In this document: positions 8,919 to 16,260 of the stretch, piece by piece
Layout: each line of letters begins with the position of its first letter
How positions within the stretch are numbered: position 1 is the first letter of the stretch
Origin: an uncultured Alistipes sp.
Lineage (GTDB): Bacteria > Bacteroidota > Bacteroidia > Bacteroidales > Rikenellaceae
Direction of reading: 5' to 3'
DNA: 43,215 bases
Assembly (NCBI GenBank): GCA_900550375.1
Contig: URRP01000021.1
Coordinates: 1 to 43,215, forward strand
Position numbers and translations under genes: made by a program
The notes under the pieces: generated by a model
What the model was told of the DNA's origin: nothing
Database searches by the model: none
What the model saw: only the letters and a program-made list of their open reading frames with translations

Positions 8919-8955
8919 GAACGTTTCGACATTGCCGGGCAATGTCGAAACGTTC
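8919..8955. other. Perfect 17-bp hairpin between convergent genes
   Basis: Bases 8919-8935 are the exact reverse complement of 8939-8955, with a 3-base centre. There is no T-run on either side. It lies between the terminator at 8846 and the hairpin at 8996, so it could be a further terminator, a protein-binding palindrome or a mobile palindromic unit. Confidence 0.6.
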
Positions 8956-8995
8956 GTCGCCGCCGGTCGGAGCCGTACGAGCCTTTCGAAATGAA

Positions 8996-9033
8996 ATCCG
9001 CCCCTGCTGCAAGAGTCTGCGGCAGGGGCGGAT
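8996..9033 (-). terminator. Probable terminator of the phosphatase unit
   Basis: 12-bp perfect stem (8996-9007 with 9022-9033) around the loop. On the minus strand it is followed by a T-rich stretch (TTTCATTTC). It lies 43 bases past the phosphatase stop. Confidence 0.75.
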
Positions 9034-9076
9034 ATGTCAACGGGAGCAGCGACTCCCTGTAAACCGGACGAGCCGG

Positions 9077-10366
9077 TTACTGCTTGGTTTGCGTAGCGAT
9101 CTGCGTCTCGAAGTATCTCTTCACGTCGTTCCAGCGGTAGTAGGGGGCCAGATCGCTTTCGAGACGGATGCGGGATTCGCGTTCGTTGAAGAGGAACTTC
9201 ACGAGCACGTCGTCGCTGCCCGGGCGGCGGAAGAAGACCAGCTGGATGTTGGTGGCCATCGGCGTCACGCGCCAGCAGCTCCACGCTTCGTCGATCTTGC
9301 GGAAGTCGCTTTCGCGGGTGTCGCACCCTTCGATGCCCATGAGTCCCACCAGCGGGATCACGTTCACATCGTGGCCGTAACGCAGCGATGCCGACAGGTC
9401 GCCCGTCGAGATCGCTTCGTCGGCCTCGGCGACGAAATTCCGCAGCAGAGGCACGGCGTCGCTCAGGGCGCGATGGCCGAACTCGGCCGAGGGACCCTCT
9501 TCGAGATACATCTGATAGTTGCGCACGGCGTAGAAGGCGTAGAGTTCGTCGGGCGTGAAGAGATCGTAGAACGAGCAGTCGAGGTAGTCGATGTCCTGCA
9601 TCACCGAAGCGACGCAGTAGAGATCGTTCATGAAGCGGAGCTGATCTTGCTTCTTGCCGATCAGAGAAGGATCGGTCACGAGCGCACGGACGAACCGCGC
9701 GGGATCGATTTCGCGTTCCCGCAGTTCGGCGATGCGCTGCTTGGTCTCCTTCTTGATCTTGGTCGCCTCGGTCATGCAGAACATATAGTCGAGGTAGCGT
9801 TTGCTTGCCTCGCGCGTGATGTCGATCGCGGGATTCAGCTCCTTGAGCCGTTCGTTGGCGGCGGCCATGCTGAGCATACAGCGCGGCACGAGCGTCGCAC
9901 GGGCGCGGATGCGGCACAGGCGGCCGTCGGCCGTCGAAAAGATTTCGGGGAAGGAGGAGTACATACGTTCGGCGATGCCGCGATGTTCGCGCACGCCGCG
10001 CGGCGACAGATCGCCGTAACGGTGGCGGGCGTCGTCGGCGACGACCTCGATGCGGCGCAGTGCATCTTCACCCAGTGGCGTCAGCTTGCCCGCTTCGGCC
10101 GCCTTGCGGAGTTTCTCGCGCGGATTTTCATAGACGCTTTCCGATGCGTGCCAGCGCGAACCGTGACGGCCGTAGTGGCTGATGTAGAAAGGTTCGTATC
10201 CTTCGGGCGCGGGCGTCGCCGCTGCACGGGGATGGTTCTCGTAACAGTAGTAGAGCGCCGCCGTGCGGTTGAGGTCTTCGAGGGTTTGCTCCTTGGTACT
10301 CTGCGCCGCCGCGCCGCCAGATAGCAGCAGGGCGGAAAAGAGCAGTAGAATCGCTTTTCTTTTCAT
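9077..10366 (-). CDS. Secreted histidine-type phosphatase (acid phosphatase / phytase-like)
   Basis: 429 residues with a signal peptide (cleavage near AAA-QST, residue 21). Branch-2 histidine phosphatases use the RHG histidine as phosphate-accepting nucleophile and a distal HD/HAE acid. Seen: ISHYGRHGSRW with RHGSR at 67-71, and RYGHDVNVIPL with His332-Asp333 as the likely proton donor pair. RHGSR and the length fit the MINPP-like phytase group, but an HD rather than HAE motif leaves the substrate open (sugar phosphates or inositol phosphates). It starts 19 bases after the stop of the GH13 gene, so the two are probably co-transcribed from the promoter at 12185-12216. Confidence 0.85.
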   Translation of the reverse strand: MKRKAILLLFSALLLSGGAAAQSTKEQTLEDLNRTAALYYCYENHPRAAATPAPEGYEPFYISHYGRHGSRWHASESVYENPREKLRKAAEAGKLTPLGEDALRRIEVVADDARHRYGDLSPRGVREHRGIAERMYSSFPEIFSTADGRLCRIRARATLVPRCMLSMAAANERLKELNPAIDITREASKRYLDYMFCMTEATKIKKETKQRIAELREREIDPARFVRALVTDPSLIGKKQDQLRFMNDLYCVASVMQDIDYLDCSFYDLFTPDELYAFYAVRNYQMYLEEGPSAEFGHRALSDAVPLLRNFVAEADEAISTGDLSASLRYGHDVNVIPLVGLMGIEGCDTRESDFRKIDEAWSCWRVTPMATNIQLVFFRRPGSDDVLVKFLFNERESRIRLESDLAPYYRWNDVKRYFETQIATQTKQ

Positions 10367-10385
10367 TTAGATAAAGTTATACAGG

Positions 10386-12065
10386 TTATTCGGTTATTTT
10401 CAGAACGACCGCCGAAACGGGTTTCATCTTCAGTGTGGAGAGGCCCTTTTTCGAGGTGTATTTCACGCGGGCGGCCTCTCCGTAGACCGTCTGCGCGGCG
10501 GCGCCTTCCGAGGCGAAGCGTGCCGTCACGCTCTGCTTCGACGGATTGAGAGCGATGAGATACTTCTCGCCGTTCAGCTCACGGGCGTAGACCATCGGGT
10601 AGGGCTGCTCGACGTCGCTTACGAAGCGCCATGCGCCGCGTGTTCCGAGTGCCGGCGTCTGCTGCCGCAGGGCGATCAACCCCTTCACGTAGTTGAGAAT
10701 CGACTGTGGGTCGCGCTCTTCGGCGGCAACGGTGGGGCGTGCCGGCGAGGGATCGATCGGCAGGTAGAGCCGCGCGGCATCGGCGGTCGAGAAGCCTGCG
10801 TTGGCCGAGTCGTCCCACTGCATCGGGGTGCGGCAGCTACTGCGATTGCGGCTGGTAAAACTGCCCTCCTTGACGGGGGCGTCCTCCAGATTGCGCAGGC
10901 CGATCTCCTCGCCGTAGTAGACGATCGGTACGGCTGGAAGGGTCAGGAAGAGCGTGAGGGCCGTCTTGAGTTGTTCGGGCGTATTGCGGTCGAAACGGTT
11001 GAGCCGCCAGATGTCGTGGCTGCACGTCGGCATGGCGGCATAGCCCAGATCGCGCGTGGCTTCGTATTCGATGCGGTAGTTCTCGGCGAACTCCTTCACC
11101 TGTCCGCGCCCTTCGTAGTCGAAGAAGCAGGGAGTCTGTTTCGTGCCGCGGTCGTCGGTCTGGCAGACCAGCGAGCGGTAGATCTTCGTGCCGGCGCCGT
11201 TGTGGATCAACAGGTCGATGTGGAAGCCCGCACGGAGCGACTGACGCGGCTGACTCCACTCGGAGATGAGGATGCCTTCGGGGTATTTCGCTTCGAACCA
11301 GCTGCGCAGTTCGTGCCACAGACGCATCGTGCCCGTATGCTGCTTATCGTCGCCCTTGACCAGACTCTGGGCCATGTCGCAGCGGAAGCCGTCGACGCCC
11401 TTGTCCATCCAGAACGAGATGATGTTCTTCAGTTCGTTGCGCACGGCCGTGGGACCCGGATCGTCGTATCCCTGCTGCCAAGGCTGTGCGGGATCGGGAT
11501 GCAGGTAGCCGTAGTTGAGCGCAGGCTGAATGTCGAAGAAGTTCTTCATGTAGTTGCCGCTGCGCGGAGCGTCGCTCTTGACGAATTTCTTGGTCGGAAA
11601 CGAATCCTTCGAGTCGCTCCAGATGTAGTAGTCGCTGTATTGCAGTTGCGTGTCCGCTTCGGACGACTGGCGGAACCACGGATGCTTGTCCGACGTGTGG
11701 CCCGCCACCAGATCCAGACAGACGCGGATACCTCTGTCGTGGGCGTCGCGGATGAGCTGTACCAGTTGGGTATTGGTGCCGAAGCGGGGATCGATCCGGT
11801 AGAAATCGGTGATGTCGTAGCCGCCGTCTTCGAATTCACTCTCGAAAACGGGACTGAGCCAGATGGCGTTCACACCGAGACTCTGGATGTAGGGGAGTTT
11901 GGCGCGGATACCCTCCAGATCGCCGATGCCGTCGCCGTCGCTGTCTTTGAAGGACGAAGGATAGATGTGGTACAGAATTCCCTCCTTGAGCCATTCGGGG
12001 ACTTGCTGGGCCGATACGGGCAGCAGGAAGAGCGCGGCTGCCCATGCAAGAAAGATACGTTTCAT
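10386..12065 (-). CDS. Secreted GH13 alpha-glucosidase / alpha-amylase family protein
   Basis: 559 residues from the ATG at 12065 (a TTG at 12068 is in frame). Signal peptide MKRIFLAWAAALFLLPVSAQ indicates export. GH13 barrel landmarks: GILYHIYPSSFKDSDGDGIG, GYDITDFYRIDP, nucleophile Asp230 in DGFRCDMA, acid/base Glu269 in LISEW, stabiliser Asp351 in SHDIW, then a C-terminal beta domain. The layout resembles oligo-1,6-glucosidases and related exo-acting enzymes. Two usually conserved Asn are replaced: DLVAGH instead of DLVxNH, and SHD instead of NHD. The catalytic triad is intact, so activity is expected, but substrate preference may be unusual. First gene of a two-gene unit with the phosphatase. 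Confidence 0.88.
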   Translation of the reverse strand: MKRIFLAWAAALFLLPVSAQQVPEWLKEGILYHIYPSSFKDSDGDGIGDLEGIRAKLPYIQSLGVNAIWLSPVFESEFEDGGYDITDFYRIDPRFGTNTQLVQLIRDAHDRGIRVCLDLVAGHTSDKHPWFRQSSEADTQLQYSDYYIWSDSKDSFPTKKFVKSDAPRSGNYMKNFFDIQPALNYGYLHPDPAQPWQQGYDDPGPTAVRNELKNIISFWMDKGVDGFRCDMAQSLVKGDDKQHTGTMRLWHELRSWFEAKYPEGILISEWSQPRQSLRAGFHIDLLIHNGAGTKIYRSLVCQTDDRGTKQTPCFFDYEGRGQVKEFAENYRIEYEATRDLGYAAMPTCSHDIWRLNRFDRNTPEQLKTALTLFLTLPAVPIVYYGEEIGLRNLEDAPVKEGSFTSRNRSSCRTPMQWDDSANAGFSTADAARLYLPIDPSPARPTVAAEERDPQSILNYVKGLIALRQQTPALGTRGAWRFVSDVEQPYPMVYARELNGEKYLIALNPSKQSVTARFASEGAAAQTVYGEAARVKYTSKKGLSTLKMKPVSAVVLKITE

Positions 12066-12184
12066 CAAAGCTAATTTAGGTTCGTTTGTGCTTCCGGCCG
12101 CTCGTTTCGCCGAGATCGTTTACTGAAGACAATGGGGCCGAATACGAAATCGAGTGCTGTCTGTCCGAGCGGGACTTGCTCCTG

Positions 12185-12216
12185 CAAAGATAGGTTTTCT
12201 CGGGTGGAATTACAAA
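12185..12216 (-). promoter_or_regulatory. Promoter of the GH13-phosphatase unit
   Basis: On the minus strand: TTTG (12216-12213), 20 bases, TATCTTTG (12192-12185). This is an exact Bacteroidota consensus and gives a leader of about 110 bases before the ATG at 12065. Confidence 0.82.
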
Positions 12217-12277
12217 CTCCCGACGGAGTTTTCCGCGTTTTTTCGATCCGAAACGAAGAAGATAAAGGAATAATTCC

Positions 12278-12285
12278 TATCTTTA
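12278..12285 (+). promoter_or_regulatory. Possible -7 element of the esterase gene
   Basis: TATCTTTA, one mismatch to TAnnTTTG, lies 52 bases before the ATG. No TTTG-like -33 element is evident at the right distance, so this is a weak call. Confidence 0.35.
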
Positions 12286-12337
12286 ACGAATCAAACGAAA
12301 CATTTTTTACAACTACTAATTTTTAGATCGAAAGCAA

Positions 12338-13222
12338 ATGAAACGATTGACGATTCTTGCGGCGCTGCTCATCGCGGCGGTCTGCGTATCGGCGCAGGAC
12401 TATCACATCAAACTGTGGGACAATGCGACGGCTCCGACCTCGAACGGCGTGACGGGCGACGAGTATGAACCCAAACCCGGAACGCTGACCAACACCTCGT
12501 CGGCCGAAATCTGGATTTACAAACCCGCGCCCGAGAAAGCGACGGGACAGGCGATCGTTTTCTGCCCGGGCGGAGGCTACTCGCAACTCTCGATCGCCAA
12601 CGGTCACAACACCTGCAAGTGGTTCGCCGAGAACGGCATCGTGGGTGTCATGCTGAAGTATCGTCTGCCCAACGGCCATTCGGAGGTGCCGCTCAACGAC
12701 TTGGACAAGGCGGTGGCGACGGTGCGCGAGATGGCCGGCGAGCTGGGTGTCGATCCGCATAAGGTGGGTGTTTCGGGTACTTCGGCGGGCGGTTATCTGG
12801 CCGGTTCGGCAGGCGTTATGTCCGAATCGAAGCCCGACTTCATGGTATTGATCTATCCGGTGGTGTCGAGCGATCCCGACAAACGCCATCTGGGAACCTT
12901 CCAGCAGCTCGTCGGCAAGGAGAACGTCGAGACCGAAGCTGCGAAGTTCTCGCTGGAAAAAGTGGCCGACAGCACGGCGTGTCCGGCGCTGATCTTCCAC
13001 AGCGACGACGACAAGGTGGTTCCGGCCATCAACGCCGCGCTGCTCTACGAAAAACTCAAGGCCAACGGCGTGAAGGCTTCGCTGCATATCTTCCCCTCCG
13101 GCGGTCACGGCTGGGGCATGAGTACGAAATTCAAGTATCACGAGAATTTCAAGGCTGCGACGCTCGACTGGCTGAAGGTGATTAACGCCGAGTCCGACAA
13201 GGCCGCTGCGACGAAAAAATAG
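12338..13222 (+). CDS. Secreted alpha/beta-hydrolase esterase
   Basis: 294 residues with a cleavable signal peptide (MKRLTILAALLIAAVCVSAQ). Alpha/beta-hydrolase fold esterase of the group that includes bacterial carbohydrate (acetyl/feruloyl) esterases. Seen: oxyanion-hole sequence CPGGGYS (76-82), nucleophile elbow GTSAG with Ser149, acid in HSDDDKVV (223-225) and catalytic His257 in GGHGW. Family members remove acetyl or other acyl groups from glycans, but the substrate cannot be read here. Monocistronic: promoter-like sequence upstream and a strong terminator 25 bases after the stop. It is divergent from the GH13 unit, so the two may be regulated from the same 270-base gap. Confidence 0.86.
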   Translation: MKRLTILAALLIAAVCVSAQDYHIKLWDNATAPTSNGVTGDEYEPKPGTLTNTSSAEIWIYKPAPEKATGQAIVFCPGGGYSQLSIANGHNTCKWFAENGIVGVMLKYRLPNGHSEVPLNDLDKAVATVREMAGELGVDPHKVGVSGTSAGGYLAGSAGVMSESKPDFMVLIYPVVSSDPDKRHLGTFQQLVGKENVETEAAKFSLEKVADSTACPALIFHSDDDKVVPAINAALLYEKLKANGVKASLHIFPSGGHGWGMSTKFKYHENFKAATLDWLKVINAESDKAAATKK

Positions 13223-13247
13223 GCGGTCTCAGACTTGCCGCCGATTT

Positions 13248-13278
13248 CGGGAAGGCTTCGGCCTTCCCGCTTTTTTTT
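13248..13278 (+). terminator. Rho-independent terminator after the esterase gene
   Basis: 9-bp perfect stem (13248-13256 with 13261-13269) closed by a TTCG tetraloop, followed by C and eight T. Confidence 0.95.
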
Positions 13279-13467
13279 GCGGGTCGTTCGGAAGGGGCGG
13301 GGTTCCGCTCTCTTCGCCTTACCTTCTCTGCGCTCGGTTTCCTCCTTCTGGCGCGGCATAGCCCGGTTGCGATCTCTGCCCGCATTGCGCACGTCGGTTA
13401 CGGTCTTCGTTGACTCTTTCTTTGAAAGGAAAAGCGATCTCTGTACTTTTGGCTTGACCCTGCGGCC

Positions 13468-13680
13468 GATCCTCACGTCGGACGTCTGCGACGCTCTCCT
13501 CAGGATGACAACTCTATGAACAAGCGGTAAACATCCCCCTCAGGATGATGGTTGTATTGTCATTCCGAGCGAAGAGAAACGGAGCGTGGGAATCTACCGT
13601 TTTTTGTTTTCTTGTCTGCGATGTTTCCAATCGGTCGGTCCTCGCGTCGGACGTCTGCGACGCCCTCCTCAGGATGACAG
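13468..13680. repeat. Composite palindromic element (one full copy) plus an extra arm
   Basis: Full copy at 13468-13594: left arm beginning GATCCTCACG and ending CTCAGGATGACA (13510), middle containing CAAGCGGTAAA, right arm beginning TGTCATTCCGAGCG and ending GGGAATC. A second left arm lies at 13637-13678. Arms are inverted versions of each other. Together with the terminator at 13248 this fills most of the 634-base gap before the kinase gene; no coding signal is seen there. Confidence 0.8.
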
Positions 13681-13750
13681 AAGAAACCCTCAGGGTGACG
13701 CACGGCACAGACAATCGACATTTCATGACCGATTATTCGGAAGTTTTTCC

Positions 13751-13758
13751 TACTTTTG
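13751..13758 (+). promoter_or_regulatory. -7 element for the kinase-murQ unit
   Basis: TACTTTTG matches TAnnTTTG and lies 98 bases before the kinase ATG. The -33 region is not clear. Confidence 0.5.
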
Positions 13759-13856
13759 TTCGAACGTTTCCGACAAGCGAGGGCAGAGGCCGTTTACGGA
13801 TTATGCCGAGCGTAGAAAACGAAGATGAAACCAACATAAAACTCCCGACCGAAACC

Positions 13857-14696
13857 ATGATCGTTATCGCAGACAGCGGATCGACCAAATGCAACTGGCA
13901 GCTCGTCGACGGCGGCACGGTGCGCCGCGTGCAGAGCCGAGGCATCAACGCCGTGCTCCAACGCCCCGACGAGGTGGAAGTCCTGCTGGCCGAGACCTTC
14001 GCAGAACCGGTGCAGGCCGAAGCACTCCACTTCTACGGTGCCGGCTGCGGCGAACGCTACCCCGATCAGAGCGCCCGTCTGCAAGAGGTATTGGCGCGCT
14101 ATTTCCCTGCGGCGCGCATCGCCGTCGAATCCGACCTCACAGGTGCGGCCCGCGCACTGCTGGGCGACCGCGCAGGCATCGCCTGCATCCTCGGTACGGG
14201 ATCGAACTCCTGCTACTACGACGGCGTGCGCATCGTGCGCAACACGCCGCCGCTGGGGTGGATTCTGGGCGACGAGGGCAGTGGATCGTACATCGGCCGG
14301 CAGCTCGTCGGGAACTTGCTGAAAGGAATCTACGGCGAATCGTTGCGCCGGCTCTTTTTCGAAGAGGAGCGGCTCGACTACGACGAGATCATCCACCGCG
14401 TCTACCGCGAAGGAATGGCCAACCGCTTTCTGGCCTCGTTCACACGATTCGTGGCACGGCACATCGACCGCCCCGAACTCGACCGACTGGTCCGCGAAGC
14501 ATTCCGTGCGTTCGTGCGGCGCAACCTCGCGCACTACCCCGCCGATGCCGAAGTGGCGGCGCTGGGCGGCGTCGCCTGTCATTTCGAACGGCAGCTGCGC
14601 GAGACGCTCGAAGCGGAAGGGCTGCACGCGGGAGGAATCGTCGAGAGTCCCGACGAAGGATTATTGAACTATCATATATGGAACAGATCAGAGTAA
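13857..14696 (+). CDS. BadF/BcrA-family N-acetylhexosamine kinase, probably MurNAc/GlcNAc kinase
   Basis: 279 residues, ASKHA-fold kinase. Seen: phosphate-1 loop ADSGSTKCNW near the N-terminus, GAGCGERY, the ATP-site motif CILGTGSNSCYYDG, GDEGSGSYIGR and the late ALGGVAC loop. The ATG at 13857 gives the normal family N-terminus; the frame is open further upstream only through repeat DNA. Its 3' end overlaps murQ by 19 bases, a strong sign of co-translation. In Tannerella and clostridia a BadF-family MurK phosphorylates MurNAc (and GlcNAc) to feed MurQ; by context that role is inferred here rather than plain GlcNAc kinase. No sugar transporter adjoins. Confidence 0.84.
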   Translation: MIVIADSGSTKCNWQLVDGGTVRRVQSRGINAVLQRPDEVEVLLAETFAEPVQAEALHFYGAGCGERYPDQSARLQEVLARYFPAARIAVESDLTGAARALLGDRAGIACILGTGSNSCYYDGVRIVRNTPPLGWILGDEGSGSYIGRQLVGNLLKGIYGESLRRLFFEEERLDYDEIIHRVYREGMANRFLASFTRFVARHIDRPELDRLVREAFRAFVRRNLAHYPADAEVAALGGVACHFERQLRETLEAEGLHAGGIVESPDEGLLNYHIWNRSE

Positions 14697-15499
14697 CGGA
14701 ACAGGCTTCGGCCTACGACGATTTGCAGCGGATGTCGGTGCACGACCTGCTGACGGGAATCAACCGCGAAGACCGCCGCGTAGCCGATGCAGTGGCCGAG
14801 ACCATCCCCACGATGGAACGGCTCATCGAGCGGATCGTCGAGCGGATGCAGCGCGGCGGACGAATGTTTTATATCGGCGCCGGCACGTCGGGCCGCTTGG
14901 CCGTGACCGACGCCTCGGAGCTGCCTCCGACCTACGGCGTACCCTTCGATCGGGTGATCGGCCTGATCGCCGGCGGCGACGGCGCCCTGCGCAAGGCCGT
15001 GGAGTATGCCGAGGACGATAGCGAAGGGGCGTGGCGCGACATGCAGCCGTGGCAGCCCGACGGCGGTGACGTGCTGATCGGCGTCGCAGCGTCGGGTACG
15101 ACTCCTTATGTCGCCGGCGGTCTGCGCACGGCACGGGCGCACGGGCTGCTGACCGGAGCGATCACCTGCAATCCGCAGTCGCCCGTCGCCGCCGAAGCGG
15201 AATACGCGTTGGAGGCGGTCGTAGGCCCCGAATTCGTCACGGGTTCGACGCGCATGAAAGCCGGCACGGCGCAGAAACTGATGCTCAATATGATCTCCAC
15301 GGCGGTGATGATCCGCTTGGGACGCGTCGAAGGGAACAAGATGGTCAATATGCAGCTGACGAACAACAAGCTCGTTGAGCGCGGCATGCGCATGATCGTA
15401 CAGGAGACGGGCATCGCCGCCGCCGAAGCCCGTGCTCTGCTGCTCGCCTGCGGTTCGGTCAAGGCCGCACTCGACAAGATCAAAAACGGCGGCCGGTAA
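14678..15499 (+). CDS. murQ: N-acetylmuramic acid 6-phosphate etherase
   Basis: 273 residues, cytoplasmic SIS-domain lyase that cleaves the lactyl ether of MurNAc-6-P to GlcNAc-6-P and D-lactate in peptidoglycan recycling. Seen: MSVHDLLTGINREDR near the N-terminus, the sugar-phosphate site FYIGAGTSGRLAVTDASE with the catalytic Glu, GVAASGTTPYV, and the signature TGSTRMKAGTAQKL followed by GNKMVNMQLTNNKL. Length is slightly below the family's usual 295-300 because of a short C-terminus. The start codon lies inside the kinase gene (19-base overlap). Confidence 0.95.
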   Translation: MEQIRVTEQASAYDDLQRMSVHDLLTGINREDRRVADAVAETIPTMERLIERIVERMQRGGRMFYIGAGTSGRLAVTDASELPPTYGVPFDRVIGLIAGGDGALRKAVEYAEDDSEGAWRDMQPWQPDGGDVLIGVAASGTTPYVAGGLRTARAHGLLTGAITCNPQSPVAAEAEYALEAVVGPEFVTGSTRMKAGTAQKLMLNMISTAVMIRLGRVEGNKMVNMQLTNNKLVERGMRMIVQETGIAAAEARALLLACGSVKAALDKIKNGGR

Positions 15500-15525
15500 C
15501 GAAGCGGAGCCGGCCGGTAACATCG

Positions 15526-15629
15526 GATCCTCACGTCGCGTCCTGCGGCCGCTCCTCAGGATGACGCACCAATTAACGATGAACAATCGGGCTGTCATCC
15601 TGAGCGAAGTGAAACGAAGCGTGAGGATC
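15526..15629. repeat. Composite palindromic element, copy 2
   Basis: 104 bp bounded by a perfect 10-bp inverted repeat: GATCCTCACG at 15526-15535 and CGTGAGGATC at 15620-15629. Inner arm ends CCTCAGGATGAC (15554-15565) and GTCATCCTGAG (15594-15604) also mirror each other. It lies between the convergent murQ and DksA-like genes. Confidence 0.82.
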
Positions 15630-15665
15630 AAACGGTTCTTTTTCCGTCGATTCCGCAAAACGACA

Positions 15666-15695
15666 GCGATCTCCCGAAATTATTCGGAAGATCGC
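15666..15695 (-). terminator. Hairpin downstream of the DksA-like gene
   Basis: Stem 15666-15678 with 15683-15695, one mismatch, loop ATTA. On the minus strand it is followed by TGTCGTTTT. It lies 38 bases beyond the stop. Confidence 0.65.
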
Positions 15696-15733
15696 CGGCG
15701 TTTCGTAAGGATGAAAACCCTTTCAGGCCTCTT

Positions 15734-16114
15734 TTACCGCCGCCCCTCTTTGGCCTCGATGCACTCGGTGGCGTGAGGCACCTTCATCAGGCGCTCCTTG
15801 GGGATGAGTTTTCCCGTAGTCTTGCAGATGCCGTAAGTCTTATTCTCGATGCGCACGAGCGCCATTTCGAGGTTGCGGATGAATTTCATCTGGTGGGCGG
15901 CCAGACGTCCGCTCTCCTCTTTGGAGAGCGTCGTAGCACCCTCTTCGAGCACCTTGAACGTCGGAGAGGTATCCTCCGTATCGTTGTCGGCCGTATGCGT
16001 GATGGTGGCGCGCAGCAACTCGTAATCCGCGCGTGCCATTTCGAGCTTTTTCAGAATCAACTCCTTGAATTCGGCCAATTCCGCATCGCTATATCGGGTT
16101 TTCTCATCTGCCAT
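15734..16114 (-). CDS. DksA/TraR-fold protein with incomplete zinc finger
   Basis: 126 residues: an N-terminal helical coiled-coil hairpin (about 10-90) and a C-terminal zinc-finger-like segment. DksA-type proteins enter the RNA polymerase secondary channel and work with ppGpp. The expected four Cys (CxxCG...CxxC) are reduced to two: GICKTTGKLIPKERL has Cys97 but Thr100, and HATECIEAK has Cys118 but Ala121. The surrounding IPKERLxxxPHAxxC pattern is retained. The acidic tip of the coiled coil (DNDTEDTSP) resembles the functional tip of DksA-like proteins. Loss of zinc ligands is common in Bacteroidota members. Own promoter at 16143-16173, so it is not simply read through from ileS. Confidence 0.85.
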   Translation of the reverse strand: MADEKTRYSDAELAEFKELILKKLEMARADYELLRATITHTADNDTEDTSPTFKVLEEGATTLSKEESGRLAAHQMKFIRNLEMALVRIENKTYGICKTTGKLIPKERLMKVPHATECIEAKEGRR

Positions 16115-16142
16115 AATCTTGTTCGTTTTTTAACGTGTAACG

Positions 16143-16173
16143 TAAAAATAACATTTATTTCGGTAACTGCAAA
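16143..16173 (-). promoter_or_regulatory. Promoter of the DksA-like gene
   Basis: On the minus strand: TTTG (16173-16170), 19 bases, TATTTTTA (16150-16143); the -7 box has one mismatch to TAnnTTTG. Confidence 0.6.
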
Positions 16174-16205
16174 ATATTTTCGCAAAATTCATCCGTTCTT
16201 AACAC

Positions 16206-16240
16206 ACGACCGCCGGCATCCCCCGGGAGCCGACGGTCGT
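16206..16240 (-). terminator. Hairpin after ileS
   Basis: Stem 16206-16217 with 16229-16240, one mismatch, 11-base loop, 20 bases past the ileS stop. No T-run follows, so termination may be partial. Confidence 0.55.
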
Positions 16241-16260
16241 CAATCGCTGTCTGACTGCGC

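Noticed and set aside
13223..13856. Small ORFs at 13235-13519 and 13586-13828.
   Set aside because: They run through terminator and repeat DNA, with no ribosome-binding context or recognisable protein.
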